The notes below the pieces were generated by a model. It was given only the letters and a program-made list of their open reading frames with translations, made no database searches and was not told where the DNA came from. Shown piece by piece: positions 62,467 through 64,000 of a stretch of DNA of 64,000 nucleotides. A program made the position numbers and the translations under genes. The stretch's first letter is position 1, and each line of letters starts with the position of its first letter. This DNA is from Phycisphaerae bacterium (GTDB lineage Bacteria > Planctomycetota > Phycisphaerae > UBA1845 > UTPLA1). The stretch spans positions 310,001 through 374,000 of the forward strand of contig DATEMU010000007.1 of assembly GCA_035275405.1 (NCBI GenBank), in the 5' to 3' direction.

Positions 62467-63816
62467 ATGCCCAAGTCTATTTCGCTACCGGTTTGCAACC
62501 ATAAGCCGCGGCCCTATACCGGCCCGAGCAAGGCCGAGGTGCTGGCGCTGCGGCAGCAGTATCTTACGCCTGCCCTCATCACTTACTACAAAGAGCCCTT
62601 CATGGCCGTCGAGGGGCACATGCAGTACCTGTGGGACGAGAAGGGCACGCGCTATCTCGACGCCTTCGCGGGGATCGTGACCGTGAGCGTGGGGCATTGC
62701 CATCCCAAGGTGGTCGAGCGGGTCCGCGAGCAGGTCGGACTCCTCCAACACACGACGACGATCTACATTCACCCGACCGTCGGGCAGTATGGCAAGAAGC
62801 TGGCCGAGCACATGCCGGGCGATCTGAAGGTGACGTACTTCACGAACAGCGGCAGCGAGGCGAACGACCTGGCGATCCTGACGTCGCGGATGTACACGGG
62901 GGCGTTCGACGTGATCGCCCTGCGCAACGCGTATCACGGCGGGTCGCAGACGACGATGGGGTTGACGGCGCATTCGACGTGGAAGTACGCGACGCCGCAT
63001 TCGTTCGGCGTGCACCACGGGATGCCGGGGTATTGCTATCGCTGCCCGCTGGGGCTGACGTACCCGTCGTGCGAGGTGAAGTGTGCGCAGGACATCGGCG
63101 AGCTGATCAAGTTCGCGACGCCGGGCAAAGTCGCGGCGTTCATCGCCGAGCCGATCATGGGCGTCGGCGGGTCGGTCACGCCGCCGAAGGAGTATTTCAA
63201 GATCGCGTACGAGGAGGTGCGCAAGGCGGGCGGCGTGTGCATCGCGGATGAGGTGCAGACGGGCTTCGGGCGGACGGGCACCCACTTCTGGGGCTTTCAG
63301 AATTGGGACGTGATGCCGGACATGGTGTGCATGGCGAAGGGGATCGGCAACGGGACGGCGCTCGGCGCGGTCACGACGACGCCAACGATCGCCAAGGCGC
63401 TGACCGGCAAGCTTCATTTCAACACGTTCGCGGGGAATCCCGTGCAGGCGACGTACGGCATGGCGACGCTCGACATGATCGACAGCGAGGGGATTCAGGC
63501 GAACGCGCTGAAGGTGGGGACGCAGCTTAAGGACGGACTGACGGCGCTGATGGACAAGCACAAGCTGATCGGCGAGGTCCGCGGACTGGGGCTGATGCTG
63601 GGCGTGGAGCTGGTGAAGGATCGCGTGACGAAGGAGCCGGCGACGGCGGAGGCGGCGCAGGTTCTGGAGGAGGCCAAGAACCGCGGTCTCCTGATCGGCA
63701 AGGGCGGGTTGTACGGGAACGTGCTTCGGATCAAGCCGCCGATGTGCCTGACGGGGGCGGATGCGGAGTTCATGGTGGGGTGTTTGGATGAGGTGTTCGG
63801 GGTGGTGGGGAAATGA
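62467..63816 (+). CDS. Class III aminotransferase (AGXT2/alanine-glyoxylate type)
   Basis: The 449-residue protein has the class III pattern. TYFTNSGSEANDLAIL is in the phosphate-binding region, RNAYHGGSQTTMG follows, then CIADEVQTGFGRTG with Asp, and the PLP lysine is in MVCMAKGIGNG. It most resembles AGXT2-like enzymes that use alanine, beta-alanine or dimethylarginine as donor and glyoxylate or pyruvate as acceptor. ATG 62467 follows AAAGGAACG. TGA lies in the heptamer repeat (63813-63842). Confidence 0.9.
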   Translation: MPKSISLPVCNHKPRPYTGPSKAEVLALRQQYLTPALITYYKEPFMAVEGHMQYLWDEKGTRYLDAFAGIVTVSVGHCHPKVVERVREQVGLLQHTTTIYIHPTVGQYGKKLAEHMPGDLKVTYFTNSGSEANDLAILTSRMYTGAFDVIALRNAYHGGSQTTMGLTAHSTWKYATPHSFGVHHGMPGYCYRCPLGLTYPSCEVKCAQDIGELIKFATPGKVAAFIAEPIMGVGGSVTPPKEYFKIAYEEVRKAGGVCIADEVQTGFGRTGTHFWGFQNWDVMPDMVCMAKGIGNGTALGAVTTTPTIAKALTGKLHFNTFAGNPVQATYGMATLDMIDSEGIQANALKVGTQLKDGLTALMDKHKLIGEVRGLGLMLGVELVKDRVTKEPATAEAAQVLEEAKNRGLLIGKGGLYGNVLRIKPPMCLTGADAEFMVGCLDEVFGVVGK

Positions 63817-63842
63817 CGAATAGCGAATAGCGAATAGCGAAA
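63813..63842. repeat. GCGAATA heptamer repeat
   Basis: ATGACGAATAGCGAATAGCG and one more unit. It follows the last codon of the aminotransferase, whose TGA is part of the repeat. Compare 24951 and 33622. Confidence 0.75.
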
Positions 63843-63860
63843 AGAAGAGGGGCCGGAGTC

Positions 63861-64000
63861 ATGTTGCGACAGAGGTTGATAGGCGCTATTGGTGTGGCTG
63901 TAGTATTCGCTCTGTCCGATCGCGCGTGGTCCGGGCCGAAAGACATTCCTGATCGACCGCCGCGACTGACGTTTGACAAGCCGGTTGATTACGTTGGGTG
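63861..64000 (+). CDS. Secreted protein, 3' truncated by window edge
   Basis: ATG 63861 with GGAG 4 bp upstream opens a frame that reads a signal peptide (LIGAIGVAVVFALSDRAWSG) and then PKDIPDRPPRLTFDKPVDYVG. Only 46 residues are visible; no family can be named. Confidence 0.55.
   Translation, partial: MLRQRLIGAIGVAVVFALSDRAWSGPKDIPDRPPRLTFDKPVDYVG

Overview
The window is 64 kb of high-GC bacterial chromosome, coding on both strands in short runs. It most resembles a planctomycete, probably of the Phycisphaerae type. This is inference from three things. There are several small membrane proteins with the zinc ribbon pattern CxxC-x-Y-x-L ... CPECG. There is a large type II secretion-like pseudopilin operon. 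There are many short palindromic repeats next to stop codons. I see no rRNA, tRNA or CRISPR array.

Layout. 0-4.8 kb: 3' part of a DsbD-type thiol:disulfide transporter, a single-chain alpha/beta 2-oxoacid dehydrogenase E1, and two small minus-strand genes. 4.8-8.6 kb: a parB with two parS sites just upstream and no parA beside it, a HEAT-like membrane protein, a DedA protein and a GbsR/MarR regulator. 8.6-19 kb, mostly minus strand: a TrpB-like PLP enzyme, a frameshifted DUF559 gene between inverted 37-bp repeats, threonine synthase, a RAYT transposase between two 120-bp REP pairs, nucleoside diphosphate kinase, two zinc-ribbon membrane proteins, a TPR protein, a GT-C glycosyltransferase and NAD kinase. 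19.3-30.4 kb: a plus-strand operon with GspF, four pseudopilin-type proteins, a 1395-residue GspK-like protein and a further pseudopilin, closed by a strong intrinsic terminator.

30.5-47 kb: a Ser/Thr kinase, a DUF4198 protein with an apparent FmdE-like tail, MgtC, a nucleotide-sugar dehydrogenase whose 3' end is duplicated on the far side of a lipoprotein gene, an ABC-2 export pair, an MFS transporter, a LolA-like protein and a double M16 peptidase. 47-54 kb is the accessory part: repeat-rich non-coding DNA around an AT-richer three-gene operon (MqsR-like toxin, MqsA-like antitoxin, KGGVGR-motif ATPase with a helical-repeat tail) with a clear promoter and paired operators. 54-64 kb: an epimerase, a large GH31 glycosidase, an ECF sigma/anti-sigma pair, a secreted protein with an HExxH motif, another zinc-ribbon protein, a class III aminotransferase and the start of a secreted protein.

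The main themes are: (1) the toxin-antitoxin-ATPase operon, a candidate conflict or defence system; (2) at least six dispersed repeat families that often supply the stop codon of the gene they abut; (3) three neighbouring pseudopilin-type genes that each carry a different repeat in the N-terminal leader, ahead of the hydrophobic helix. All functions are read from sequence motifs alone; no database search was possible.
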